A DNA stretch of 64,000 nucleotides, taken from contig JAPFBL010000222.1 of assembly GCA_026182355.1 (NCBI GenBank), positions 525,001-589,000 of the forward strand. Direction: 5' to 3'. The notes below the pieces were generated by a model, which saw only the letters and a program-made list of their open reading frames with translations, was not told the DNA's origin and searched no databases. Source of the stretch: Hermatobates lingyangjiaoensis. Taxonomy: Eukaryota > Arthropoda > Insecta > Hemiptera > Hermatobatidae. Below, piece by piece: positions 25,410-38,406 of the stretch. The stretch's first letter is position 1; each line of letters begins with the position of its first letter. The position numbers and the translations under genes were made by a program.

Positions 25410-26237
25410 TTATAAAAAATCTGGAGCGGCCTACACTCTACTTTACTATAAGTAACTTAATGTCAAATTTCTTGAGTACGTAAAACATAACGTCTCATTT
25501 TAGCATAACGTAAACATCTAAATGGGATATAATTATTAGCCTTTCATTCCTGAGGTAGTACAGATAGTGATTGAAGGACATATCAATTTATAAGCTTCTT
25601 TTTGTACATCACAAATAATTTATTATTTGCAAATAATTTCATTAGTATAACTACAGCAGTAATAACATTTTTGAAAAACCAAAGTGAACATTTCTTGAAA
25701 CGATTTATTCTCCTACAAGAGAATGGCTTTCGTTCAAACAGACAGTGGATTTCTTACATCGTTTACTTGACATCCTTCTACATTGAATATTAAAGTAAAA
25801 TTTTAAAATTTAAAACAGGAAAATACACTTTTTTCTCTGAAAAACATATTAAACAGCGAAGAAAATGTTATTTTAAGGTGCTTTGTTAATTAAAGATGTA
25901 CGATAATTACATTTATTAATCTCAAAACGAAAGATTCCAATTATGAATAATCATTTACATTTTTGGTCATTTATAGAATTATTATACTGGAAATTTTAAT
26001 CTTTAAAATAATAATAATAATAAGCTTCTTAGTATTTAATAAGATCATTTTCTTCCCCTTTGTCAAATAACATATATCCCAATTTTTTCTCAGTGAATGT
26101 TATTATTTTCCTGCACAATATTTATTCCTCTTACATCTCATATATAGTCAATAACAATTTAAATTATTCCTTCATAAATATCAATTTTATCTCAGTGGAT
26201 TTGATCAAAAAATTTCTAAGTCAATGTAAACAATGTA
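25410..26237 (-). repeat. Module B copy with (TAA)n expansion
   Basis: Begins AATCTGGAGCGGCC and carries all B blocks. It has a private AATAATAATAATAATAAGC insertion near 26008-26025 that is shared only with the plus-strand B at 28372-29200. Non-coding. Confidence 0.88.
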
Positions 26238-27463
26238 AAAAAATCTGGAGTGGCCTTCACTCAACTTTACTATAAGTAACTTAATATCAAATTTCTTGAG
26301 TATATAATATATAACGTCTCAATTAAGCATAATGTTAACATCTAAATGGGATATGATTATTAGTCTTTCATTCCTGAGGTAGTACAGATAGTGATTGAAG
26401 GACATATCAGTATATAAGCTTATTTTGGTACATCACACAGCTGATGCAAATAATTTCATTAGTATAACTACAGCAGTAATAACATTTTTGAAAAACCAAA
26501 GTGAACATTTCTTGATACGAAATATTCTCCTACAAGAGAACATGGCCTCTGTTCAAATAGCCAGTGGATTTCTTACATCGTTTACTTGACATCCTTCTAC
26601 ATTGAAGATTAAAGTAAAATTCTCAAATTTTAAACAGGAAAATACCCTTACTTTCTCTGAAAAACATCATAAAAATCGAAGAAAAAATGTTGCTTTAAGA
26701 TGAATTATAATTAAAGTAGTACGATAATTACATTTATTAATCTCTAAACTAAAGATTTCAATTTTGAATCATCTTTTACATTTTCGGTATTTTATAGAAT
26801 TATTATACTGGGAATTTTATGGCTCCTTAGTATTTAATAAGATCATTTTCCTTCCCCTTTGTCAAATATCACATATAGGAATTTTTTCTGAGTGAGTGGT
26901 ATCCTTTTCCTGCCTTCTGTACTCTGTTTAAGTTTGCTATGAATGTATATTGAGAAAAAATAGATTAGTAATTAGCCAGTTTACATACTCAAATCGAAGT
27001 CAAAGCCAGCTATTCAATACAATTTAAATCTTTTATAGTTGGGAGCTTCAATTTTTGAAAATAATAAATATAAACTATTAGACTAGAGTGGTAAAAAAAA
27101 ACTGGATATTTCTCAACAAACATAAATCCTCTTTCTTGAGGAAAGAGTACATTCATTACATTTCAATATCATCGAAAAGTACTGCATTCACAATTATAAT
27201 CTAAATGTAACTGATATTCAGTTTTGCTCAAGTGTACAATATATAGATTTATTAAAGCATTTTATGAGACAAATCCATCATGCCATGGAAGACAAAGGTA
27301 ATTTATTTATGTTTATTGGAGGTGATTTTTTTACATGTAACAATATCATTATTCCTCTTACATTTCATATAAGTCAATAAACAATTTAAATTGTTCCTTT
27401 ATCAATATCAATTTTATCTCAGTGGAATCGCTCAAAAAATGTCTAAATCAATGTAAATAATGA
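26238..27463 (-). repeat. Module B copy, long form
   Basis: A normal B up to about 26915, then about 430 bases absent from other young B copies, then the remaining B blocks from 27343 (ATTATTCCTCTTACAT). Part of the extra segment, reverse-complemented, matches 22060-22200 in the diverged A'-B' element. It directly follows the previous B in tandem. Confidence 0.8.
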
Positions 27464-27668
27464 AAAAAAATATAAAAAATTCGACAAGTATAGTAGGTGA
27501 TCTCTTAGTCTAAGATAAACAAACAGTTTTTATAGCGTTATTGCATTTTTCCATGACTAAAACTTCATGATTTTTTTTTTATGAATTGCTAATTGTTTGT
27601 TCCATTTTTGGTCAAATTTTCATCATTTTTTAATGAGCCGTTTAGCGTCAAAAAACATTTTCTAAAAG
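27464..27668 (-). repeat. Module A fragment at inversion centre
   Basis: Starts with AAATTCGACAAGTATAG and stops abruptly after AAACATTTTCTAAAAGG. The next bases are module A in the opposite orientation, so this is the centre of an inverted array. Confidence 0.82.
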
Positions 27669-27671
27669 GTT

Positions 27672-29994
27672 TTTAGGGTGGGTGGGTGGGTGCGTATGTT
27701 AGCATTGCTTGTTACCACGCTACGGTCCAGAATCTTTAATATATCAAGTTGATATTTTACACAGAAAATGGGCCCCATTTAGACGAAGATCCCTATTGTT
27801 TGGGAAGAATTATGCATGATGGGAAAGTCACTTTTTTTGCCAATAACCGTTTTTTTTAAGAAATTTATTTCTCTTAAACTAATAACTCTAGAGTTTTGAA
27901 ATTTTGACATTATCTTTGAGGTTCTAAATGGAACAAACGAAAAATATACTCAGAATTTTAAATCAACAGGAAATACTTTTTTTTTTTTATAAAATGTACA
28001 AATTTTGACTTATAATTCAATCTAAAACCTTGTGAGGCGATACATGCCATACTGTTAGACGGATCACAATGAAACTATGCCTAAAAATAGAACATTATGT
28101 GGAGAATGAGTTGAAATATTTTTTTTAAAATTACATTCGCTAAAGGGGCGTTACAGTATGATTTATGTTTTCAGAAAATGATTATTTGACGCGAAATGGC
28201 TCATTACAAAATAATGAAAATTTGACCAAAAATGGAAACAAATGTTAAAATTCCACAAAAAAAAACTCATTATGTTTCAATTACGGAAAAGAGTAATAAC
28301 GCTAAAAAAACTGTTTGTTTATCCTAGACTGAGAGATCACCTGCTATACATGTCGAATTTTTTATATTTTTTTACATTGTTTACATTGACTTAGAAATTT
28401 TTTGATCAAATCCACTGAGATAAAATTGATATTTATGAAGGAATAATTTAAATTGTTTATTGACTTATATGAGATGTAAGAGGAATAATATTGTGCAGGA
28501 AAATAATAACATTCACTGAGAAAAAATTGGGATATATGTTATTTGACAAAGGGGAAGGAAAATGATCTTATTAAATACTAAGAAGCTTATTATTATTATT
28601 ATTTTAAAGATTAAAATTTCCAGTATAATAATACTATAAATGACCAAAAATGTAAATGATTATTCATAATTGGAATCTTTCGTTTTGAGATTAATAAATG
28701 TAATTATCGTACATCTTTAATTAACAAAGCACCTTAAAATAACATTTTCTTCGCTGTTTAAGATGTTTTTCAGAGAAAAAAAAAGTATTTTCCTGTTTCA
28801 AATTTTAAAATTTTACTTTAATATTCAATGTAGAAGGATGTCAAGTAAACGATGTAAGAAATACACTGGCTGTTTGATCAAACGCCATATTCTCTTGTAG
28901 GAGAATATTTCGTATCAAGAAATGTTCACTTTGGTTTTTCAAAAATGTTATTACTGCTGTAGTTATACTAATGAAATTATTTGCAAATAATGAAATATTT
29001 GTGATGTACAAAAATAAGCTTATAAATTGATACGTCCTTCAATCACTATCTGTACTACTTCAGGAATGAAAGGCTAATAATTATATCCAATTTAGATGTT
29101 TACATTATGCTTAAATGAGACGTTATGTTTTATATACTCAAGAAATTTGACATTAAGTTACCTATAGTAAAGTAGAGTGTAGGCCGCTCCAGATTTTTTT
29201 TCATAGTTTAGATTGACTTAGAAATTTTTTGAGCGATTCCACTAAGATAAAATTGATATTTATAAAGGAACAATTTAGATTGTTTATTGACTTATATGAG
29301 ATGTAAGAGGAATAATATTGTGCAGGAAAATGGTAACACACACTCAGAAAAAATTCGTATATATATTATTTGATAAAGGGGAAGGAAAATGATCCTTTAA
29401 AACACTAAGAAGCCATAAAATTCAAAGTATAATAATTCTGTAAAAAGCCAAAAATGTAAAAGATAATTAAAAATTGAAATCATTCGTTTAGAGATTTATA
29501 AATGTATTTATCGTACTACTTTAATTATAAATCACCTTAGAACAACATTTTCTTAGCTGTTTATGATGTTTTCAGAGAAAAAAATGGTATTTTCCTGTTT
29601 TAAATTTGAAAATTTTACTTTAATATTCAATGTAGGAGGATGTCAAGTAACGATGTAAGAAATCCACTGGCTATTTGAACAAAGGCATGTTCCCTTGTAG
29701 GAGAATATTTCGTATCAAGAAATGTTCACATGGGTTTTTCAAAAATGTTATTACTGCTGTAGTTATACTAATGAAATTATTTGCATCAGCTGTGTAATAT
29801 ACAAAAATCAGCTTATATATTGATATGTCCTTCAATCACTTTCTCTACTACCTCAGGATGAAAGACTAATAATCATATCCCATTTAGACGTTTACATTAT
29901 GTCTAAAAGAGACGTTATATATTACATGCTCATGAAATTTGATATTAAGTTACTTATAGTAAAGTTGAGTGTAGGCCACTCCAGATTTTTTTTT
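27672..29994 (+). mobile_element. A-B family array: A, B, B (plus strand)
   Basis: A (27672-28371) starts within its minisatellite (GGGTGGGTGGGTGGG), so its first about 130 bases are missing. B follows at 28372-29200 and a second B at 29201-29994. Both B copies end in TAGTAAAGT, the GAGTG...CACTC-type hairpin (CGCTC in the first, a G-T wobble that keeps pairing), and CCAGATTTTTTT. Confidence 0.88.
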
Positions 29995-30704
29995 ATCAGC
30001 CGTTTAGCGTGTAAAAAACATTTTCTGAAAACAGAAGTCATATTGTAACGCCCCAATAGCGATTGTAATTTTGAAAAAAAATATTTCAACTCATTCTACA
30101 GATAATGTTCTATTTATAGGCATAGTTCCATTTCTTTCCGTCAAACAGTATGGCTTGTATTGCTCTCACAAGGTTTGAGATTGAATTATAAGTCATAATT
30201 TGTACATTTTATTGAAAAAAAAATATTTCCCGTTGTTTTTAAATTCTGAATATATGTTTCTTTTGTTCCATTTGTAACCTTAAAGATAATGTCAAAATTT
30301 CAAAACTCTAGGGTTATCAGTTTAGGAGAAAAAAATGTTTTAAAAAAACGGTTTTTGGCAAAAAAAGTGACTTTCTCATCGTGAATTATTCTTCCCAAAC
30401 AATAAGTATCTTCGCCTATATGAGGCCAATTTTTGTGTAAAATATCAACCTGTACCATCAAAGATTCTGGACCGTAGCGTGGTAACTAGCAATGCTAACA
30501 CACGCACCCACCCACCCACGGACCCACCCTCCCACCCACGCACCCACCCTCCTACTCACCCACCCGCCCACCCACACACACACACAGACATCATCGTAAA
30601 AACCTCATAAAACGACTTCTGGGACCTCAAAACATGTAATTCCGTCAAAATCTCGAGATCGAATTTTTTCACGATCACTATACTTTACTTATAGTAAAGT
30701 AAAA
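29995..30704 (-). repeat. Module A, truncated
   Basis: Begins mid-module (CAGCCGTTTAGCG) immediately after the plus-strand B end and runs to the TTACTTATAGTAAAGTAA palindrome. Its (CCCA)n minisatellite at about 30504-30570 is the most irregular in the window (CCCACCCACGGACCCACC variants). Confidence 0.85.
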
Positions 30705-31318
30705 ATATAAAAAAATCGACAAGTATTGCAGGTGATCTCTTAGTCTATTAGCGTGGTAACTAGCAATGCTAACACACGCACCCTTTTTAGGCATAGTTTC
30801 ATTGTGATCCGTCTAACAGTATGGCTTGTATCGCTCTCACAAGGTTTTAGATTGAATTATAAGTCAAAATTTGTAATTTTATAAAAAAAAAAATATTTCC
30901 TGTTGTTTTAATATTCTGAATATATTTTTCGTTTGTTCCATTTGTAACCTCAAAGAAAATGTCAAAATTTCAAAACTCTAGGGTTATCAGTTTAGAAGAA
31001 ATAAATGTTTTCAAGAAAACGGTTTTTGGCAAAAAAAAGTAACTTTCCCATCATGCATAATTCTTCCCAAACAATAGGGGTCTTCGTCTATATGCGGCCC
31101 ATTTTTGTGTAAAATATCAACTTGATCCATGAAAAATTTTGGACCGTAGCGTGGTAACAAGCAATGCTAACACACGCACCCACCCACCCACACACACATA
31201 GACATCATCTTCAAAACGTCATAAAATGACTTCTGGGAGTTCAAAACATGTAATTCCGTCAAAACCTCGAGATCGAATTTTTTTACGATCACTATACTTT
31301 ACTTATAGTAAAGTAAAA
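30705..31318 (-). repeat. Module A with internal rearrangement
   Basis: The first 40 bases are the normal A start. Then comes a misplaced 39-base piece (TTAGCGTGGTAACTAGCAAT...ACGCACCC) that belongs near the minisatellite, then a return to AGGCATAGTTTCATTG and normal order to the terminal palindrome. The misplaced piece carries the variant GTAACTAGCAATG, which is also seen in the adjacent copy at 30480. Confidence 0.8.
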
Positions 31319-33340
31319 AATATAGATATTTTTGAAAATGAAAATTACTTATCTGTCAAATTAAGTACGACAAATCAAGAAGACTCAAGTTCAAAAACTT
31401 CAATTGTTTAAGATATTGGTGTGCAAATCCTTCTGGAGGCAATGCTGGTAACAGCCATACAAATTGATTTCATGGACATAGACCATGATTTCATATTGAT
31501 TTCATATTGACCATGATGCACAGGTATAGAGTTGTTTGTCAACTCTTGTCATATTTCATTATTATAATGAAGACAAAAGAGTTATATCATGTTTCTAAGC
31601 TTTGTCAAGTAAGAGTCAATAATGTATTGACTCTTACCCTTACTACCTCTTACCCTTTCTATAAAATATTGAAATCGTTCCATTGAATTTCAGAAACGCT
31701 CTTGATCTCTTCACTATGACACTCTTATGAGAGCAGTCAAACAGCTTTTTATGCATCTAATATCACTTTCAATAGTGGTATAACAAAAGAAATAGCTATC
31801 ACCTCAAAAGAATAATTTTCCTTTTTCAACCAGTATATTGCAAACCCAAACCATTCCTGGGGACACCACAGACTAGTAAGCTAAAAAAGAAACGAGTGTC
31901 AATATACATAAATATATATTACAACTGGTGGAATAAATATATAAAATGGGTAATTCAACGATATTCCAAATTATGCAGTATAATTACTATAGTTGCATTT
32001 TAATGCATGTCTCATATTAAACGAACGATCATGATGCACAAGATGTAGATTTAAAAAAAGAAATTCTATTATTTCTTTATAATATCACCATATTATAAAT
32101 AATATACGAGTATGGTAATATGGTGATTTAGTTTTACCATAACTAGAATTCTAGTACATAACTGGAATACCATCTTGTATTTTTTTATAAAAGAGACTAG
32201 TAGGCTCTTAATAGAATAAATAGAATAAATATCTATTCTTTATATAGATGATTTAATTTACAAATTAGAACTAAATAAATAACTGAATATAGTATTCAGG
32301 AATGATATACATTTCCCTGTCACATTTACGAGTGTATGTGAAAATTATATTTTCTTGATATTCAATGTATATGCATTGACTAATAGCAATCTTTCTATTA
32401 CTATTTTCGAGTATTGATTGTAATAAATTCTTATATAACTTTTACATCCTAGAATATTATTTTACATTAATGTACATATAGGACTAATACCACTACTTAT
32501 TCTATTATATCTTACAAGAATAGGCTAAATTCTTGTTTGATATTTAAGTTCTTATAGCTCTTCCAGACAATTTAAAGCAGTCACCGTACATAAAAACATA
32601 TGGGTGCATGATACTGGATGCATATATATCAACTCATACAGATGGTTATTTAATAATACCAGTATAGGATAAAATAAATTCTTCATGTGATTTGAACAGG
32701 TCTTCATTACTGTTTGAGACAATATGAACCTCTCATAGTTCATGAATTATTTCATCTCTTTGCAAGTCATTGTGCATAAACAGATCAATATGATCTATTG
32801 TTCAAGTTTATTATTCATAGATAAAACAACAAATTTTTAATAAAATTTGTACTTATATTTATTTATGTTTCAGTGAATATAAAGCAGTGACAGTCACTTG
32901 AATGTTTAAACTAATACGTATCGATGTAATAAAATCGATTGAATAAAATGATTTTTTATTCAATTCCATTAATGTGTAATAATCTAGAAAACCATTAATT
33001 TGAATTTTTAATGAATTTATGTTTTAGTGTCTACAAATACTATTTTTCTTTGTACAGAACACCAAACGTTTTGGCTTATATGATGTGAAATTACTTTCTC
33101 CGTTGCACTTGGGAAATAACTGATAATTGAAAAAATAGATAAAATAAAGGATGAGTAACAAGTTTCCATATAAAATCAGTTTATAACGAAGCAAAGAATT
33201 CAAACACTTTCTGTTTATCCTCATGTTACTCGTAAATAGACCTCAACAGAAAGATATGGTGTATAAGTCCAACAGAATAGAACTCGAGTCGTCCTTTTAA
33301 AATATTTTTAATTCATTTATCCATGTAATATTTAATTTAA
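31319..33340. other. AT-rich stretch, no gene seen
   Basis: Small local duplications (TTTCATATTGA repeated at about 31490-31510) and simple AT sequence. No coding motif. Confidence 0.55.
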
Positions 33341-35487
33341 AAAATGTAGAGTGGCCTACACTCAACTTTACTATAAGTAACTTAATATCAAATTTCTTGA
33401 GTATATAATTTATGACGTCTCCTTTAAGCATAATGTAAACATCTAAATGGGATATGACTATTTGTCTTTCATTCCTGAGGTAGTACAGATAGTGATTGAA
33501 GGATATATCAATATATAAGCTTATTTTTGTACATCACACAGCTGATGCAAATAATTTCATTAGTATAACTACAGCAGTAATAACATTTTTGAAAAACCAA
33601 TGTGAACATTTCTTGATACGAAATATTCTCCTACAAGAGAACATGGCTTTTGTTCAAATAGCCAGTGGATTTCTTACATCGTTTACTTGACATCCTCCTA
33701 CATTGAATAATTAAGCAAAATTTTCAAATTTAAAACAGGAAAATACCCTTTCTTTCTCTGACAACTTCATAAACAGCGAAGAAAATGTTGTTTTAAGGTG
33801 ATTTATAATTAAAGATGTACGATAATTACATTTATTAATCTCTAAACGAAAGATTTCAATTTTGAATTATCTTTTAGATTTTTGGTTTTTTACAGAATTA
33901 TTATACTATGAATTTTATGGCTTCTTAGTATTTAATAAGATCATTTTCCTTCCCCTTTGTCAAATAACATATATACAATTATTTCTGAATGAGTATTATC
34001 ATTTTCCTGCACAATATTATTCCTCTTACATCTCCTATAAGTCAATACACTATTCAAATTGTTCCATTATAAATATCAATTTTATCTCAGTGGATTCGCT
34101 CAAAAAATTTCTAAATCAATGTAAACAATGTAAAAAAATCTGGAGTGGCCTACACTCTACTTTACTATAAGTAACTCAATGTCAAATTTCTTGAGTATAT
34201 AAAACATAACGTATCATTTAAGCATAACATAAATAACTAAATGGGATATAAGTATTAGCATTGCATTCGTGAGGTAGTACTTATAGTGATTGAAGGACAT
34301 AACAAATTATAAGCTTATTTTTGTACATCACAAATAATTTATTATTTGCAAATAATTTCATTAGTATAACTACAGCAGTAATATCATTTTTGAAAAACCA
34401 ATGTGAACATTTCTTGAAACGAAATATTATCCTACAAGAGAACATGGCTATTGTTCAAATAGCCAGTAGATTTCTTACATCGTTTATTTAACATCCTTCT
34501 ACATTGAATATTAATGTATAATTTTCAAATGTAAAACAGTAAAATACCCTTTTTTTCTCTGAAAAACATCTTAAACAGCGAAGAAAATTTTGTTTTAAGG
34601 TGATTTGTTAATTAAAGATGTACGATAATTACAGTTATTAATCTCTAAACGAAAGATTTCAATTTTGAATTATCTTTTACATTTTTGATGTTTAACAGAA
34701 TTATTATACTGGGAATTTTATGGCTTCTTAGTATTTAATAAGATCATTTTCCTTCCCCTTTGTCAAATAACATATATACAAATTTTTTTTTAATGAGTGT
34801 TATCATTTACCTGCACAATATTATTCCTCTTACATCTCTTATAAGTCAATAATATATTTTCATTTTTCCATTAGAAACATCAATTTTATTTCAGTGGATT
34901 CGCTCAAAAAATTTCTAAGTCAATATAAACAATGTAAAAAAATACAAAAAATTCGACAAGTATAGCAGGTGATCTCTTAGTCTAGGATAAACAAAGAGTT
35001 TTTATATCGTTATTGCTCTTTCCCGTAATTGAAACTTCATGATTTTTTTTTTACTAATTGCTAATTTTTGTTCCATTTTTGGTCAAATTTTCATTATTAT
35101 TTAACGAGTCGTTTAGCATCAAAAAAACATTTTCTGAAAACACAAATCGTACTGTAACGCCCGTTTAGCGAATGTAATTTTGGAAAAAAATATCTCAACT
35201 CATTCTCCATATAATGTTCTATTTATAGGCATAGTTTCATTCTTGTCCGTCAAACAGTATGGCTTGTATCGCTCTCACAAGGTTTGAGATTGAATTATAA
35301 GTCAAAATTTTTACATTTTATTGTACCTCTAACCACCCACCCACCCACCCACCCACACACACACAGACATCATCGTAAAAACTTCATAAAACGACTTCTG
35401 GGACCTCAAAACATGTAATTCCGTCAAAATCTCGAGATCGAATTTTTTCACGATCACTATACTTTACTTATAGTAAAGTAAAAAAAG
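33341..35487 (-). mobile_element. A-B family array: B, B, A
   Basis: B at 33341-34132, B at 34133-34933 and A at 34934-35487 in tandem. The A has lost about 270 bases: after ACATTTTATTG it jumps to a short joint and then (CCCA)n at 35335. The second B and the A share private variants with the plus-strand copy at 55.8-57.5 kb. Confidence 0.88.
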
Positions 35488-37160
35488 TGTTATTTTATGA
35501 AACAGTTATGTTTATAAACAACTTCACTACCTTGAAACTATCTAAAAATGAATATATACAAGCCATCTTATGTATTATATTTAATTTTGAATTATACATT
35601 ATTTTAAATACAATATGATATAACTTCTTGTAGTTTCAAAACTGTAATTATCTCTATATTGATATAAATGGTATACATTTCCATTTGATTTTCTATATCC
35701 AATAAAAAATATATTTAGGTATGCCTATATATTGATGGTACGTGTTTTAGACATACGTAACCTGGATTTTGACGAATATTACTACATTTTTCCCAATAAT
35801 ATTATTCCCAATATTAATTACCCTTCAAGTAGTAGTCTCTTAATGGTTTGCAATGTTTCCCTAGGTATGAGCTCCATTTATCACACTATTACTTCCAATA
35901 TTGCTGGTGTCAAAACTATCTTTTTTTTCTGGACTAAAAGAATTGTATCTTCATGAATGCCAGTTAGATGACAGTCTATTTACGTTTGCAACTGCATTAG
36001 TGATATATTCTTCTATCAAATTTATAATTTATAATTAAGCCCTATGATAAGTATAACAGAGAAGATATTGGTAGAGATGGCAATAATTGAATAGACCGTG
36101 GGTTGAAAAGTTATAATAATTTACTGATAAAACTATTACTCATAATATATTAGTCACATATTTTATTGAATCGATAAAATAATTGTTGTTTTTACAGTTT
36201 GGTAATAAGTTACACTAGATTGTAATTGACCTGTTGGTTGGTCGTTCCGAGACCTTACATTATTAAAACAAATTTTCATTTTGTAAGAAAAACTTACCTG
36301 TTTTTTATCATGCGTGTAGTTTTATTTTATGTTTTCATTTTGTATTTGTACAATGGCATCCCTGCTAGAATTATAGATATTTTATACTATTATACTATTA
36401 ATATTATAATATTATACTATTATTATTATGTTATATATAATACTATATATGTTATCCAAGAAGTTATACATGTAAAATCAATTATTTAGAAAAAGTGAAC
36501 TTTTTTAACTCTTAATTCATTGTTAAGTTATCTGTAAGTTACAGATGTCCATACAGAGGCAACATGATAACAAAAAAGGATTCCGCCAAGTATACGTAGC
36601 TGGTATCTACAGGAGGTGATTTATTTGGAGTATTTAGTTTAGCATAAACTTTGTGTAAATAAAACATTCAACTAAATATAAATTTGGTTTGTATGTATGT
36701 AGTTGCCGTGTCGTCACTCTGTATATTTAAAAATTTTATTATCCTCAGTTTATATCACTGTGTAAAACTTTAAATAACTGGTAATGATGTATATAAAAAA
36801 GGAAGTTAAGTTTGATTTATTTTACTAGGTTATTATAACTAGCTTTGTACCACTAGACATAAAAGTTTGTTCCACTAATTTTCGTTGAAGCATACACAAT
36901 AGATCATGCAATTTATGTAATACTGTGCTACAAATTGCACGTATCTTGTTATATTTACCGAAAGCGAAATGTGAAAAGCACAAGCATAATTAGAGTTTGA
37001 TTAATATGTTTCATTAATAATGAGGTGCTGAAAATATTTTTATTTGCTAGATGAAAAAAAAAATCAAAAAACAAAACAACGATTTATACAAGAAAGAAAA
37101 CGAAGGAGCAGTTGTCTGTGAGTAGTAGTTGAAAGGACAAAATAAATAGGCATTGCTGAA
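35488..37160. other. AT-rich stretch, no gene seen
   Basis: Contains short frames only, with TTATACTATTA-type simple repeats near 36380-36430. No family recognised. Confidence 0.55.
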
Positions 37161-37164
37161 AGGT

Positions 37165-37325
37165 ATGTTTTGTGTGCAGTGAACCGACCTGATAGTGGGA
37201 TGTTTCTCAGGGCGGACTTTGAGAGAAGATAAAGAGGAGAGCGCGTCCGGCTGCTGGCCGATCATCGATCCGAGAACATCCTTCAGTCGTCGGCCAAGCC
37301 TGCGATTTCCAATTCTCACCTACCA
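37165..37325. other. GC-rich single-copy island
   Basis: About 160 bases with roughly balanced base composition stand out from the AT-rich flanks. The minus strand has an open frame across it (MRIGNRRLGRRLKDVLGSM...), but no domain is recognised. The sequence is not repeated elsewhere in the window. It could be an exon, a 5' UTR or a fragment of an unseen element. Confidence 0.3.
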
Positions 37326-38355
37326 ATAGTAAACAATTCACACCTCTCTGTATCACTCAAACTCCTAATAACTTTTATTTTCGACACGTACTTAATCTTT
37401 TCTTCACCATATTTTCTGTAACTGCATAATTTGAGAGCCATTATCTATAAACTTCCATTTACCGTTCTGATTATAACTTTGTTCTTCCAGAACTTGTAAA
37501 TACTGTCTAAGTTTCCCTACATTTAATTTGCTCAAGAAAAAAACTTCACAAATTTGGAGAAATTTTGCAATATGCAGCAATATAAAGAAAATATAGCGTT
37601 TATTTTTGTTGTCTTCATTATTATAATAATTATTGTATGATGCAGTTTTATATTATACCATATATAAAAATTATTGTATACTCTGAAGGAAAAAAATAAC
37701 GACTAAGAACCTAACAATTGTGAAATTATGAAAGAATGAACTGTTTTTTTTATGACCCTTATTTATTATAATTTATCCAATTAAAATTATGTCTGGTAAC
37801 AGTCTAGAATATTCTGCTGTATTTAGTAGGTGGTATTGTGTTAATATAGGTAGCAGTCTTCATTCCGCTACTGATTATCTCTTACTAAAGTTACTCATTC
37901 TAATGTGTAAGAGTTACCAATCATACTGACACCTACATGGCTAACTTAAACTCTTTCATTGACATAATAGCAACTTCATTATTCTTTTTTCTTCAGGATT
38001 ATCAAAAACTCAATGAAAAGAGTTAGTGCAACGTAAGTTAGTGGTATATGATGAACCTTATATTCGGAATAAAAACTCCGCTTACCTCTAATAATTGGCA
38101 TATCAAACATGGAACCACTTGTTGTATGAGTGTGAACTATTGAAAGAAACAAGATTACTATAATAACCTGAGAATTATGTTTATTAGTCTGTCTAATGAT
38201 ATATTATAACGATCAAGAAAATTTGATTCTTGATTAATTATTTATTGATATTAATTGGCATATCATATCAATGTCCAGGGTTTCCTTATTCTTTCTTGCA
38301 CAATTTTTGGACAGCTTTTCTAACGTTCTTATTACTTTTTTCCATTTATCAAGTG
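37326..38355. other. AT-rich stretch, no gene seen
   Basis: No motif recognised up to the (TA)n tract at 38359. Confidence 0.55.

Positions 38356-38358
<3 letters not shown>

Positions 38359-38402
<44 letters not shown>
38359..38402. repeat. (TA)n microsatellite
   Basis: Pure TA tract. It produces the YIYIYI open frames on both strands. Confidence 0.95.

Positions 38403-38406
<4 letters not shown>

Noticed and set aside
25410..34170. Similar open frames ending KKIWSGLHSTLL at 26060-26275 and 33862-34170
   Set aside because: They recur because module B repeats, and they span B-B joints. Other copies have stops and frameshifts at the same places, and no domain is seen.
36226..36489. 87-codon plus-strand frame rich in Ile and Tyr
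   Set aside because: Second half is simple TTATACTATTA repeats. No motif in the first half.
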